Assembly: GCA_030770545.1 (NCBI GenBank)
Contig: CM061093.1
Location: 1,550,001-1,614,000, forward strand
DNA from: Macropodus opercularis
Taxonomy: Eukaryota; Chordata; Actinopteri; Anabantiformes; Osphronemidae
Reading direction: 5' to 3'
Length of the DNA stretch: 64,000 bases
Part shown: positions 50,888-61,923 of the stretch, one piece after another
How the letters are laid out: each line of letters starts with the position of its first letter
Position numbering within the stretch: position 1 is the first letter of the stretch
Made by a program: the position numbers and the translations under genes
Notes under the pieces: model-generated
The model's input: the letters and a program-made list of their open reading frames with translations, nothing else
The model's database searches: none
What the model was told of the DNA's origin: nothing

Positions 50888-51006
50888 GCTTACGGCCATA
50901 CCACCTTCAACGTGCCCGATCTCATTCGACCTCGGAAGCCAAGCAAGGTAGGGCCTGGCTAGTACTTGGACGGGAGACCGCCTGGGAATACCAGGTGCTG
51001 TAAGCC
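50888..51006 (+). rRNA. 5S rRNA gene, copy 186
   Basis: Change: a43c only. Long. Confidence 0.96.
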
Positions 51007-51147
51007 TTTTCTTTTCTCTTTCAACGCAACATTGGGTGATTCTCCATCTTGGTTACACAGATGACATTGATGAGGTAACAGTCGTGACTGTCATGACATT
51101 CTGACGTGTTGTCGCCTTCAAATGACGTAATGAGGTAACAATTTCTC

Positions 51148-51266
51148 GCTTACGGCCATTCCACCTACAACGTGCCCGATGTCATTCAACCTCGGAAGCC
51201 AAGCAAGGTAGGGCCTGGCTAGTAGTTGGATGGGAGACTGCCTGGGAATACCAGGTGCTGTAAGCC
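51148..51266 (+). rRNA. 5S rRNA gene, copy 187
   Basis: Changes: a13t t20a c34g g41a a43c c78g c84t c92t. Eight changes, the most of any full-length copy. Long. Confidence 0.89.
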
Positions 51267-51407
51267 TTTTCTTTTCTCTTTCAACGCAACATTGGGTGAT
51301 TCTCCATATTGGTTACACAGATGACATTGATGAGGTAACAGTCGTGACTGTCATGACAATCTGACGTGTTGTCGCCTTCAAATGACGTAATGAGGTAACA
51401 ATTTCTC

Positions 51408-51526
51408 GCTTACGGCCATACCACCTTCAACGTGCCCGATCTCATTCGACCTCGGAAGCCAAGCAAGGTAGGGCCTGGCTAGTACTTGGACGGGAGACCG
51501 CCTGGGAATACCAGGTGCTGTAAGCC
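51408..51526 (+). rRNA. 5S rRNA gene, copy 188
   Basis: Change: a43c only. Long. Confidence 0.96.
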
Positions 51527-51667
51527 TTTTCTTTTCTCTTTCAACGCAACATTGGGTGATTCTCCATCTTGGTTACACAGATGACATTGATGAGGTAACA
51601 GTCGTGACTGTCATGACATTCTGACGTGTTGTCGCCTTCAAAAGACATATTGAGGTAACAACTTGTC

Positions 51668-51786
51668 GCTTACGGCCATACCACCTTCAACGTGCCCGAT
51701 CTCATTCGACCTCGGAAGCCAAGCAAGGTAGGGCCTGGCTAGTACTTGGACGGTAGACCGCCTGGGAATACCAGGTGCTGTAAGCC
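51668..51786 (+). rRNA. 5S rRNA gene, copy 189
   Basis: Changes: a43c g87t. Short. Confidence 0.95.
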
Positions 51787-51918
51787 TTTTCTGTTATTTT
51801 TCAACGCAACATTTGGTGATTCTCCATCTTGGTTACACATATGTCCTTGATGTGCAGATAGTTGTGACAGTCTGACATATAGTCACCTTCAAAAGATATA
51901 ATGTGGTACAGGTTTGTC

Positions 51919-52037
51919 GCTTACGGCCATACCACCTTCAACGTGCCTGATCTCATTCGACCTCGGAAGCCAAGCAAGGTAGGGCCTGGCTAGTACTTGG
52001 ACGGTAGACCGCCTGGGAATACCAGGTGCTGTAAGCC
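51919..52037 (+). rRNA. 5S rRNA gene, copy 190
   Basis: Changes: c30t a43c g87t. Long. Confidence 0.94.
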
Positions 52038-52178
52038 TTTTCTGTTATTTTTCAACGCAACATTGGGTGATTCTCCTTTTTGGTAACGCAGATGACCTTG
52101 ATGAAGTAACAGTCGTGACTGTCATGACATTCTGACGTGTTGTCACCTTCAAATGACGTAATGAGGTAACAATTTCTC

Positions 52179-52297
52179 GCTTACGGCCATTCCACCTTCA
52201 ACGTGCCCGATCTCATTCGAACTCGGAAGCCAAGCAAGGTAGGGCCTGGCTTGTACTTGGACGGGAGACCGCCTGGGAATTCCAGGTGCTGTAAGCC
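52179..52297 (+). rRNA. 5S rRNA gene, copy 191
   Basis: Changes: a13t a74t a103t. Short. Confidence 0.95.
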
Positions 52298-52429
52298 TTT
52301 TCTTTTCTCTTTCAACACAACATTGGGTGATTCTCCATCTTGGTTACACATATGTCCTTGATGAGCAGATAGTTGTGACAGTCTGACATATAGTCGCCTT
52401 CAAAAGATATAATGTGGTACAGTTTTGTC

Positions 52430-52548
52430 GCTTACGGCCATACCACCTTCAACGTGCCCGATCTCATTTGAACTCAGAAGCCAAGCAAGGTAGGGCCTGG
52501 CTAGTACTTGGACGGGAGACCGCCTGGGAATACCAGGTGCTGTAAGCC
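52430..52548 (+). rRNA. 5S rRNA gene, copy 192
   Basis: Changes: c40t g47a. Long. Confidence 0.95.
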
Positions 52549-52689
52549 TTTTCTTTTCTCTTTCAACGCAACATTGGGTGATTCTCCATCTTGGTTACAC
52601 AGATGACATTGATGAGGTAACAGTCGTGACTGTCATGACATTCTGACGTGTTGTCGCCTTCAAATGACGTAATGAGGTAACAATTTCTC

Positions 52690-52808
52690 GCTTACGGCCA
52701 TTCCACCTTCAACGTGCCCGATCTCATTCGAACTCGGAAGCCAAGCAAGGTAGGGCCTGGCTTGTACTTGGACGGGAGACCGCCTGGGAATTCCAGGTGC
52801 TGTAAGCC
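52690..52808 (+). rRNA. 5S rRNA gene, copy 193
   Basis: Changes: a13t a74t a103t. Short. Confidence 0.95.
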
Positions 52809-52940
52809 TTTTCTTTTCTCTTTCAACGCAACATTGGGTGATTCTCCATCTTGGTTACACATATGTCATTGATGAGCATATAGTTGTGACAGTCTGACAT
52901 ATAGTCACCTTCAAAAGATATAATGTGGTACAGGTTTGTC

Positions 52941-53059
52941 GCTTACGGCCATACCACCTTCAATGTGCCTGATCTCATTCAAACTCGGAAGCCAAGCAAA
53001 GTAGGGCCTGGCTAGTACTTGGACGGGAGACCGCCTGGGAATACCAGGTGCTGTAAGCC
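52941..53059 (+). rRNA. 5S rRNA gene, copy 194
   Basis: Changes: c24t c30t g41a g60a. Long. Confidence 0.94.
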
Positions 53060-53200
53060 TTTTCTGTTATTTTTCAACGCAACATTTGGTGATTCTCCAT
53101 ATTGGTTACACAGATGACCTTGATGAGGTAACAGTCGTGACTCTGATGACATTCTGACGTGTTGTCGCCTTCAAAAGACATATTGAGGTTACAACTTGTC

Positions 53201-53319
53201 GCTTACGGCCATACCACCTTCAACGTGCCCGATCTCATTCGACCTCGGAAGCCAAGCAAGGTAGGGCCTGGCTAGTACTTGGACGGGAGACCGCCTGGGA
53301 ATACCAGGTGCTGTAAGCC
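53201..53319 (+). rRNA. 5S rRNA gene, copy 195
   Basis: Change: a43c only. Long. Confidence 0.96.
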
Positions 53320-53460
53320 TTTTCTTTTCTCTTTCAAAGCAACATTGGGTGATTCTCCATCTTGGTTACACAGATGACATTGATGAGGTAACAGTCGTGA
53401 CTGTCATTACATTCTGACGTGTTGTCGCCTTCAAATGACGTAATGAGGTAACAATTTCTC

Positions 53461-53579
53461 GCTTACGGCCATACCACCTTCAACGTGCCCGATCTCATTC
53501 GACCTCGGAAGCCAAACAAGGTAGGGCCTGACTAGTACTTGGACGGGAGACCGCCTGAGAATACCAGGTGCTGTAAGCC
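53461..53579 (+). rRNA. 5S rRNA gene, copy 196
   Basis: Changes: a43c g56a g71a g98a. Related to copy 53. Long. Confidence 0.94.
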
Positions 53580-53720
53580 TTTTCTGTTATTTTTAAACGC
53601 AACATTGGGTGATTCTCCATCTTGGTTACACAGATGACATTGATGAGGTAACAGTCGTGACTGTCATGACATTCTGACGTGTTGTCGCCTTCAAATGACG
53701 TAATGAGGTAACAATTTCTC

Positions 53721-53839
53721 GCTTACGGCCATTCCACCTACAACGTGCCCGATCTCATTCAACCTCGGAAGCCAAGCAAGGTAGGGCCTGGCTAGTACTT
53801 GGACGGGAGACTTCCTAGGAATACCAGGTGCTGTAAGCC
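53721..53839 (+). rRNA. 5S rRNA gene, copy 197
   Basis: Changes: a13t t20a g41a a43c c92t g93t g97a. Looks like a 5' half of copy 63 type joined to a 3' half of copy 70 type. Long. Confidence 0.91.
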
Positions 53840-53980
53840 TTTTCTGTTATTTTTCAACGCAACATTAGGTGATTCTCCTTTTTGGTAACGCAGATGACCT
53901 TGATGAGGTAACAGTCGTGACTGTCATGACAATCTGACGTGTTGTCGCCTTCAAATGACGTAATGAGGTAACAATTTCTC

Positions 53981-54099
53981 GCTTACGGCCATACCACCTT
54001 CAACGTGCCCGATCTCATTCGACCTCGGAAGCCAAGCAAGGTAGGGCCTGGCTAGTAGTTGGATGGGAGACCGCCTGGGAATACCAGGTGCTGTAAGCC
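53981..54099 (+). rRNA. 5S rRNA gene, copy 198
   Basis: Changes: a43c c78g c84t. Long. Confidence 0.94.
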
Positions 54100-54240
54100 T
54101 TTTCTTTTCTCTTTCAACGCAACATTTGGTGTTTCTCCATATTGGATACACAGATGACCTTGATGAGGTAACAGTCGTGACTGTGATGACATTCTGACGT
54201 GTTGTCGCCTTTAAAAGACATATTGAGGTAACAACTTGTC

Positions 54241-54359
54241 GCTTACGGCCATACCACCTTCAACGTGCCCGATCTCATTCGACCTCGGAAGCCAAGCAAG
54301 GTAGGGCCTGGCTACTACTTGGACGGGAGACCGCCTGGGAATACCAGGTGCTGTAAGCC
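54241..54359 (+). rRNA. 5S rRNA gene, copy 199
   Basis: Changes: a43c g75c. Short. Confidence 0.95.
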
Positions 54360-54491
54360 TTTTCTTTTCTCTTTCAACGCAACATTGGGTGATTCTCCAT
54401 CTTGGTTACACATATGTCATTGATGAGCAGATAGTTGTGACAGTCTGACATATAGTCACCTTCAAAAGATATAATGTGGTACAGGTTTGTC

Positions 54492-54610
54492 GCTTACGGC
54501 CATACCACCTTCAACGTGCCTGATCTCATTCAAACTCGGAAGCCAAGCAAAGTAGGGCCTGGCTAGTACTTGGACTGGAGACCGCCTGGGAATACCAGGT
54601 GCTGTAAGCC
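54492..54610 (+). rRNA. 5S rRNA gene, copy 200
   Basis: Changes: c30t g41a g60a g85t. Long. Confidence 0.94.
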
Positions 54611-54751
54611 TTTTCTGTTATTTTTCAACGCAACATTTGGTGATTCTCCATATTGGTTACACAGATGACCTTGATGAGGTAACAGTCGTGACTCTGATGA
54701 CATTCTGACGTGTTGTCGCCTTCAAATGACGTAATGAGGTAACATTTTCTC

Positions 54752-54870
54752 TCTTACGGCCATTCCACCTACCACGTGCCCGATCTCATTCAACCTCGGA
54801 AGCCAAGCAAGGTAGGGCCTGGCTAGTACTTGGACGGGAGACCGCCTGGGAATACCAGGTGCTGTAAGCC
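54752..54870 (+). rRNA. 5S rRNA gene, copy 201
   Basis: Changes: g1t a13t t20a a22c g41a a43c. Long. Confidence 0.91.
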
Positions 54871-55011
54871 TTTTCTTTTCTCTTTCAACGCAACATTGGG
54901 TGATTCTCCATCTTGGTTACACAGATGACATTGATGAGGTAACAGTCGTGACTGTCATGACATTCTGACGTGTTGTCGCCTTCAAAAGACATATTGAGGT
55001 AACAATTTGTC

Positions 55012-55130
55012 GCTTACGGCCATACCACCTTCAACATGCCTGATCTCATTCGACCTCGGAAGCCAAGCAAGGTAGGGCCTGGCTAGTACTTGGACGGGAG
55101 ACCGCCTAGGAATACCAGGTGCTCTAAGCC
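55012..55130 (+). rRNA. 5S rRNA gene, copy 202
   Basis: Changes: g25a c30t a43c g97a g113c. Long. Confidence 0.93.
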
Positions 55131-55271
55131 TTTTCTGTTATTTTTCAACGCAAGTTTTGGTGATTCTCCATATTGGTTACACAGATGACATTGATGAGGT
55201 AAAAATCGTGACTGTCATGACATTCTGACGTGTTGTCGCCTTCAAATGACGTAATGAGGTAACAATATGTC

Positions 55272-55390
55272 GCTTACGGCCATACCACCTTCAACGTGCC
55301 CGATCTCATTCGAACTCGGAAGCCAAGCAAGGTAGGGCCTGGCTAGTACTTGGACGGGAGACCGCCTGGGAATACCAGGTGCTGTAAGCC
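55272..55390 (+). rRNA. 5S rRNA gene, copy 203 (consensus)
   Basis: Identical to the window consensus. Long. Confidence 0.97.
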
Positions 55391-55531
55391 TTTTCTGTTA
55401 TTTTTCAACGCAACATTTGGTGATTCTCCATATTGGTTACACAGATGACATTGATGAGGTAACAGTCGTGACTTTCATGACAATCTGACGTGTTGTCGCC
55501 TTCAAATGACGTAATGAGGTAACAATTTCTC

Positions 55532-55650
55532 GCTTACGGCCATACCACCTTCAACGTGCCCGATCTCATTCGACCTCGGAAGCCAAGCAAGGTAGGGCCT
55601 GGCTAGTACTTGGATGGGAGACCGCCTGGGAATACCAGGTGCTGTAAGCC
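55532..55650 (+). rRNA. 5S rRNA gene, copy 204
   Basis: Changes: a43c c84t. Long. Confidence 0.95.
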
Positions 55651-55791
55651 TTTTCTTTTCTCTTTCAACGCAACATTGGGTGATTCTCCATCTTGGTTAC
55701 ACAGATGACATTGATGAGGTAACAGTCGTGACTGTCAAAACATTCTGACGTGTTGTCGCCTTCAAAAGACATATTGAGGTAACAATTTGTC

Positions 55792-55910
55792 GCTTACGGC
55801 CATACCACCTTCAACGTGCCCGATCTCATTAGAATTCGGAAGCCAAGCAAGGTAGGGCCTGGCTAGTACTTGGACGGGAGACCGCCTGGGAATAGCAGGT
55901 GCTGTAAGTC
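55792..55910 (+). rRNA. 5S rRNA gene, copy 205
   Basis: Changes: c40a c44t c104g c118t. Long. Confidence 0.93.
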
Positions 55911-56051
55911 TTTTCTGTTATTTTTCAACGCAACATTAGGTGATTCTCCTTTTTAGTAACGCAGATGAGCTTGATGAGGTAACAGTTGTGACTGTAATGA
56001 CATTCTGACGTGTTGTCGCCTTCAAATGACGTAATGAGGTAACAATTACTC

Positions 56052-56170
56052 GCTTACGGCCATACCACCTTCAACGTGCCCGATCTCATTCGACCTTGGA
56101 AGCCAAGCAAGGTAGGGCCTGGCTAGTACTTGGACGGGAGACCGTTTGGGAATACCAGGTGCTGTAAGCC
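56052..56170 (+). rRNA. 5S rRNA gene, copy 206
   Basis: Changes: a43c c46t c94t c95t. Block C starts inside it. Short. Confidence 0.93.
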
Positions 56171-56302
56171 TTTTCTTTTCTCTTTAAACGCAACATTAGG
56201 TGATTCTCCATCTTGGTTACACATATGTCCTTGATTATCAGATAATTGTGACAGTCTGACATATAGTCACCTTCAAAAGATATAATGTGGTACAGGTTTG
56301 TT

Positions 56303-56421
56303 GCTTACGGCCATACCACCTTCAACGTGCCCGATCTCATTCGTACTCGGAAGCCAAGCACGGTAGGGCCTGGCTAGTACTTGGACGGGAGACCGCCTGG
56401 GAATAGCAGGTGCTGTAAGCC
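56303..56421 (+). rRNA. 5S rRNA gene, copy 207
   Basis: Changes: a42t a59c c104g. Long. Confidence 0.93.
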
Positions 56422-56562
56422 TTTTATGTTATTTTTCAATGCAACATTTGGTGATTCTCCTTTTTGGTAACGCAGATGACCTTGATGAGGTAACAGTCGT
56501 GACTGTGATGACATTCTGACGTGTTGTCGCCTTTAAAAGACATATTGAGGTAACAATTTCTC

Positions 56563-56681
56563 GCTTACGGCCATATCACCTTCAACGTGCCCGATCTCAT
56601 TCGAACTTGGAAGCCAAGCAAGGTAGGGCCTGCCTAGTACTTGGACGTGAGACCGCCTGGGAATACCAGGTGGTGTAAGCC
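56563..56681 (+). rRNA. 5S rRNA gene, copy 208
   Basis: Changes: c14t c46t g71c g86t c111g. Long. Confidence 0.92.
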
Positions 56682-56822
56682 TTTTCTTTTCTCTTTCAAC
56701 GCAACATTGGGTGATTCTCCATCTTGGTTACACAGATGACATTGATGAGGTAACAGTCGTGACTGTCATGACATTCTGACGTGTTGTCGCCTTCAAATGA
56801 CGTAATGAGGTAACAATTTCTC

Positions 56823-56941
56823 GCTGACCGCCATACCACCTTCAACATGCCCGATCTCATTTGAACTCGGAAGCCAAGCAAGGTAGGGCCTGGCTAGTAC
56901 TTGGACGGGAGACCGCCTGGGAATTCCAGGTGCTGTAAGCC
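56823..56941 (+). rRNA. 5S rRNA gene, copy 209 (GCTGACCG variant)
   Basis: Changes: t4g g7c g25a c40t a103t. Short. Confidence 0.9.
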
Positions 56942-57073
56942 TTTTCTTTTCTCTTTCAACGCAACATTGGGTGATTCTCCATCTTGGTTACACATATGTC
57001 CTTGATGAGCAGATAATTGTGACATTCTGACGTTTTGTCGCCTTCAAATGACGTAATGAGGTAACAATTTCTC

Positions 57074-57192
57074 GCTTACGGCCATACCACCTTCAACGTG
57101 CCCGATCTCATTCGACCTCGGAAGCCAAGCAAGGTAGGGCCTGGCTAGTACTTGGACGGGAGACCGCCTGGGAATACCAGGTGCTGTAAGCC
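57074..57192 (+). rRNA. 5S rRNA gene, copy 210
   Basis: Change: a43c only. Short. Confidence 0.96.
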
Positions 57193-57324
57193 TTTTCTTT
57201 TCTCTTTCAACGCAACATTGGGTGATTCTCCATCTTGGTTACACATATGTCCTTGATGAGCAGATAGTTGTGACAGTCTGACATATAGTCGCCTTCAAAA
57301 GATATAATGTGGTACAGTTTTGTC

Positions 57325-57443
57325 GCTTACGGCCATACCACCTTCAACGTGCCCGATCTCATTTGAACTCGGAAGCCAAGCAAGGTAGGACCTGGCTAGT
57401 ACTTGGACGGGAGACCGCCTGGGAATACCAGGTGCTGTAAGCC
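57325..57443 (+). rRNA. 5S rRNA gene, copy 211
   Basis: Changes: c40t g66a. Long. Confidence 0.95.
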
Positions 57444-57584
57444 TTTTCTTTTCTCTTTCAACGCAACATTGGGTGATTCTCCTTTTTGGTAACGCAGATG
57501 ACCTTGATGAGGTAACAGTCGTGACTGTCATGACATTCTGACGTGTTGTCGCCTTCAAATGACGTAATGAGGTAACAATTTCTC

Positions 57585-57703
57585 GCTGACCGCCATACCA
57601 CCTTCAACATGCCCGATCTCATTTGAACTCGGAAGCCAAGCAAGGTAGGGCCTGGCTAGTACTTGGACGGGAGACCGCCTGGGAATTCCAGGTGCTGTAA
57701 GCC
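57585..57703 (+). rRNA. 5S rRNA gene, copy 212 (GCTGACCG variant)
   Basis: Changes: t4g g7c g25a c40t a103t. Short. Confidence 0.9.
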
Positions 57704-57835
57704 TTTTCTTTTCTCTTTCAACGCAACATTGGGTGATTCTCCATCTTGGTTACACATATGTCCTTGATGAGCAGATAATTGTGACATTCTGACGTGTTGT
57801 CGCCTTCAAATGACGTAATGAGGTAACAATTTCTC

Positions 57836-57954
57836 GCTTACGGCCATACCACCTTCAACGTGCCCGATCTCATTCGACCTCGGAAGCCAAGCAAGGTAGG
57901 GCCTGGCTAGTACTTGGACGGGAGACCGCCTGGGAATACCAGGTGCTGTAAGCC
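57836..57954 (+). rRNA. 5S rRNA gene, copy 213
   Basis: Change: a43c only. Short. Confidence 0.96.
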
Positions 57955-58086
57955 TTTTCTGTTATTTTTCAACGCAACATTGGGTGATTCTCCATCTTGG
58001 TTACACATATGTCCTTGATGAGCAGATAATTGTGACAGTCTGACATATAGTCACCTTCAAAAGATATAATGTGGTACAGGTTTGTC

Positions 58087-58205
58087 GCTTACGGCCATAC
58101 CACCTTCAACGTGCCTGATCTCATTCCAACTCGGAAGCCAAGCAAGGTAGGGCCTGGCTAGTACTTGGACGGGAGACCGCCTGGGAATTCCAGGTGCTGT
58201 AAGCC
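58087..58205 (+). rRNA. 5S rRNA gene, copy 214
   Basis: Changes: c30t g41c a103t. The first T run is interrupted (TTCT). Long. Confidence 0.94.
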
Positions 58206-58346
58206 TTCTCTGTTATTTTTCAACGCAACATTTGGTGATTCTCCATATTGGTTACACAGATGACCTTGATGAGGTAACAGTCGTGACTGTGATGACATTC
58301 TGACGTGTTGTCTCCTTCAAAAGACATATTGAGGTAACAACTTGTC

Positions 58347-58465
58347 GCTTACGGCCATACCACCTTCAACGTGCCCGATCTCATTCGACCTCGGAAGCCA
58401 AGCAAGGTAGGGCCTGGCTAGTACTTGGACGGTAGACCGCCTGGGAATACCAGGTGCTGTAAGCC
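58347..58465 (+). rRNA. 5S rRNA gene, copy 215
   Basis: Changes: a43c g87t. Short. Confidence 0.95.
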
Positions 58466-58597
58466 TTTTCTGTTATTTTTCAACGCAACATTGGGTGATT
58501 CTCCATCTTGGTTACACATATGTCCTTGATGAGCAGATAGTTGTGACAGTCTAACATATAGTCACCTTCAAAAGATATAATGTGGTACAGGTTTGTC

Positions 58598-58716
58598 GCT
58601 TACGGCCATACCACCTTCAACGTGCCTGATCTCATTCGACCTCGGAAGCCAAGCAAGGTAGGGCCTGGCTAGTACTTGGACGGTAGACCGCCTGGGAATA
58701 CCAGGTGCTGTAAGCC
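58598..58716 (+). rRNA. 5S rRNA gene, copy 216
   Basis: Changes: c30t a43c g87t. Long. Confidence 0.94.
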
Positions 58717-58857
58717 TTTTCTGTTATTTTTCAACGCAACATTGGGTGATTCTCCTTTTTGGTAACGCAGATGACCTTGATGAAGTAACAGTCGTGACTG
58801 TCATGACATTCTGACGTGTTGTCACCTTCAAATGACGTAATGAGGTAACAATTTCTC

Positions 58858-58976
58858 GCTTACGGCCATTCCACCTTCAACGTGCCCGATCTCATTCGAA
58901 CTCGGAAGCCAAGCAAGGTAGGGCCTGGCTTGTACTTGGACGGGAGACCGCCTGGGAATTCCAGGTGCTGTAAGCC
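58858..58976 (+). rRNA. 5S rRNA gene, copy 217
   Basis: Changes: a13t a74t a103t. Short. Confidence 0.95.
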
Positions 58977-59108
58977 TTTTCTTTTCTCTTTCAACGCAAC
59001 ATTGGGTGATTCTCCATCTTGGTTACACATATGTCCTTGATGAGCAGATAGTTGTGACAGTCTGACATATAGTCACTTTCAAAAGACATAATAAGGTAAC
59101 AATTTCTC

Positions 59109-59227
59109 GCTTACGGCCATACCACCTTCAACGTGCCCGATCTCATTTGAACTCAGAAGCCAAGCAAGGTAGGGCCTGGCTAGTACTTGGACGGGAGACC
59201 GCCTGGGAATACCAGGTGCTGTAAGCC
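59109..59227 (+). rRNA. 5S rRNA gene, copy 218
   Basis: Changes: c40t g47a. Long. Confidence 0.95.
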
Positions 59228-59368
59228 TTTTCTTTTCTCTTTCAACGCAACATTGGGTGATTCTCCATCTTGGTTACACAGATGACATTGATGAGGTAAC
59301 AGTCGTGACTCTCATGACATTCTGACGTGTTGTCGCCTTCAAAAGACATATTGAGGTAACAATTTATC

Positions 59369-59487
59369 GCTTACGGCCATACCACCTTCAACGTCCCCGA
59401 TCTCATTTGAACTCGGAAGCCAAGCAAGGTAGGGCCTGGCTAGTACTTGGACGGGAGACTGCCTGGGAATTCCAGGTGCTGTAAGCC
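59369..59487 (+). rRNA. 5S rRNA gene, copy 219
   Basis: Changes: g27c c40t c92t a103t. Short. Confidence 0.93.
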
Positions 59488-59619
59488 TTTTCTTTTCTCT
59501 TTCAACGCAACATTGGGTGATTCTCCATCTTGGTTACACATATGTCCTTGATGAGCAGATAGTTGTGACAGTCTGACATATAGTCACCTTCAAAAGATAT
59601 AATGTGGTACAGGTTTGTC

Positions 59620-59738
59620 GCTTACGGCCATACCACCTTTAAAGTGCCTGATCTCATTCGACCTCGGAAGCCAAGCAAGGTAGGGCCTGGCTAGTACTTG
59701 GACGGTAGACCGCCTGGGAATACCAGGTGCTGTAAGCC
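59620..59738 (+). rRNA. 5S rRNA gene, copy 220
   Basis: Changes: c21t c24a c30t a43c g87t. Long. Confidence 0.92.
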
Positions 59739-59879
59739 TTTTCTGTTATTTTTCAACGCAACATTGGGTGATTCTCCATCTTGGTTACACAGATGACATT
59801 GATGAGGTAACAGTCGTGACTGTCATGACATTCTGACGTGTTGTCGCCTTCAAATGACGTAATGAGGTAACAGTTTCTC

Positions 59880-59998
59880 GCTTACGGCCATACCACCTTC
59901 AACGTGCCCGATCTCATTCGACCTCGGAAGCCAATCAAGGTAGGGCCTGGCTAGTACTTGGACGGGAGACCGCCAAGGAATACCAGGTGCTGTAAGCA
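59880..59998 (+). rRNA. 5S rRNA gene, copy 221
   Basis: Changes: a43c g56t t96a g97a c119a. Short. Confidence 0.92.
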
Positions 59999-60130
59999 TT
60001 TTCTTTTCTCTTTCAGCGCAACATTGGGTGATTCTCCATCTTGGTTACACATATGTCCTTGATGAGCAGATAGTTGTGACAGTCTGACATATAGTCGCCT
60101 TCAACAGACATAATAAGGTAACAATTTCTC

Positions 60131-60249
60131 GCTTACGGCCATACCACCTTCAACGTGCCCGATCTCATTCGAACTCGGAAGCCAAGCAAGGTAGGGCCTG
60201 GCTAGTACTTGGACGGGAGACCGCCTGGGAATACCAGGTGCTGTAAGCC
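60131..60249 (+). rRNA. 5S rRNA gene, copy 222 (consensus)
   Basis: Identical to the window consensus. Long. Confidence 0.97.
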
Positions 60250-60390
60250 TTTTCTTTTCTCTTTCAACGCAACATTGGGTGATTCTCCATCTTGGTTACA
60301 CAGATGACATTGATGAGGTAACAGTCGTGACTGTCATGACATTCTGACGTGTTGTCGCCTTCAAATGACGTAATGAGGTAACAATTTCTC

Positions 60391-60509
60391 GCTTACGGCC
60401 ATACCACCTTCAACGTGCCCGATCTCATTCGACCTCGGAAGCCAATCAAGGTAGGGCCTGGCTAGTACTTGGACGGGAGACCGTTTGGGAATACCAGGTG
60501 CTGTAAGCC
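60391..60509 (+). rRNA. 5S rRNA gene, copy 223
   Basis: Changes: a43c g56t c94t c95t. Its 3' part matches copy 206 and its 5' part does not, so the block C junction lies inside it. Short. Confidence 0.93.
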
Positions 60510-60641
60510 TTTTCTTTTCTCTTTAAACGCAACATTAGGTGATTCTCCATCTTGGTTACACATATGTCCTTGATTATCAGATAATTGTGACAGTCTGACA
60601 TATAGTCACCTTCAAAAGATATAATGTGGTACAGGTTTGTT

Positions 60642-60760
60642 GCTTACGGCCATACCACCTTCAACGTGCCCGATCTCATTCGTACTCGGAAGCCAAGCAC
60701 GGTAGGGCCTGGCTAGTACTTGGACGGGAGACCGCCTGGGAATAGCAGGTGCTGTAAGCC
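60642..60760 (+). rRNA. 5S rRNA gene, copy 224
   Basis: Twin of copy 207. Changes: a42t a59c c104g. Long. Confidence 0.93.
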
Positions 60761-60901
60761 TTTTATGTTATTTTTCAATGCAACATTTGGTGATTCTCCT
60801 TTTTGGTAACGCAGATGACCTTGATGAGGTAACAGTCGTGACTGTGATGACATTCTGACGTGTTGTCGCCTTTAAAAGACATATTGAGGTAACAATTTGT
60901 C

Positions 60902-61020
60902 GCTTACGGCCATATCACCTTCAACGTGCCCAATCTCATTCGAACTTGGAAGCCAAGCAAGGTAGGGCCTGCCTAGTACTTGGATGTGAGACCGCCTGGG
61001 AATACCAGGTGGTGTAAGCC
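60902..61020 (+). rRNA. 5S rRNA gene, copy 225
   Basis: Twin of copy 208 plus g31a and c84t. Changes: c14t g31a c46t g71c c84t g86t c111g. Long. Confidence 0.91.
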
Positions 61021-61161
61021 TTTTCTTTTCTCTTTCAACGCAACATTGGGTGATTCTCCATCTTGGTTACACAGATGACATTGATGAGGTAACAGTCGTG
61101 ACTGTCATGACATTCTGACGTGTTGTCGCCTTCAAATGACGTAATGAGGTAACAATTTCTC

Positions 61162-61280
61162 GCTGACCGCCATACCACCTTCAACATGCCCGATCTCATT
61201 TGAACTCGGAAGCCAAGCAAGGTAGGGCCTGGCTAGTACTTGGACGGGAGACCGCCTGGGAATTCCAGGTGCTGTAAGCC
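61162..61280 (+). rRNA. 5S rRNA gene, copy 226 (GCTGACCG variant)
   Basis: Changes: t4g g7c g25a c40t a103t. Short. Confidence 0.9.
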
Positions 61281-61412
61281 TTTTCTTTTCTCTTTCAACG
61301 CAACATTGGGTGATTCTCCATCTTGGTTACACATATGTCCTTGATGAGCAGATAATTGTGACATTCTGACGTTTTGTCGCCTTCAAATGACGTAATGAGG
61401 TAACAATTTCTC

Positions 61413-61531
61413 GCTTACGGCCATACCACCTTCAACGTGCCCGATCTCATTCGACCTCGGAAGCCAAGCAAGGTAGGGCCTGGCTAGTACTTGGACGGGA
61501 GACCGCCTGGGAATACCAGGTGCTGTAAGCC
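61413..61531 (+). rRNA. 5S rRNA gene, copy 227
   Basis: Change: a43c only. Short. Confidence 0.96.
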
Positions 61532-61663
61532 TTTTCTTTTCTCTTTCAACGCAACATTGGGTGATTCTCCATCTTGGTTACACATATGTCCTTGATGAGC
61601 AGATAGTTGTGACAGTCTGACATATAGTCGCCTTCAAAAGATATAATGTGGTACAGTTTTGTC

Positions 61664-61782
61664 GCTTACGGCCATACCACCTTCAACGTGCCCGATCTCA
61701 TTTGAACTCGGAAGCCAAGCAAGGTAGGACCTGGCTAGTACTTGGACGGGAGACCGCCTGGGAATACCAGGTGCTGTAAGCC
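61664..61782 (+). rRNA. 5S rRNA gene, copy 228
   Basis: Changes: c40t g66a. Long. Confidence 0.95.
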
Positions 61783-61923
61783 TTTTCTTTTCTCTTTCAA
61801 CGCAACATTGGGTGATTCTCCTTTTTGGTAACGCAGATGACCTTGATGAGGTAACAGTCGTGACTGTCATGACATTCTGACGTGTTGTCGCCTTCAAATG
61901 ACGTAATGAGGTAACAATTTCTC

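Larger units (their letters stand above)
56108..59661 (+). repeat. large duplicated block C, copy 1
   Basis: Repeats at an offset of 4339 bp, which is 17 units (8 of 260 and 9 of 251). The variant order is identical from copy 206 to copy 220. Differences seen include cgtgactctc against cgtgactgtc near 59308. Confidence 0.92.
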
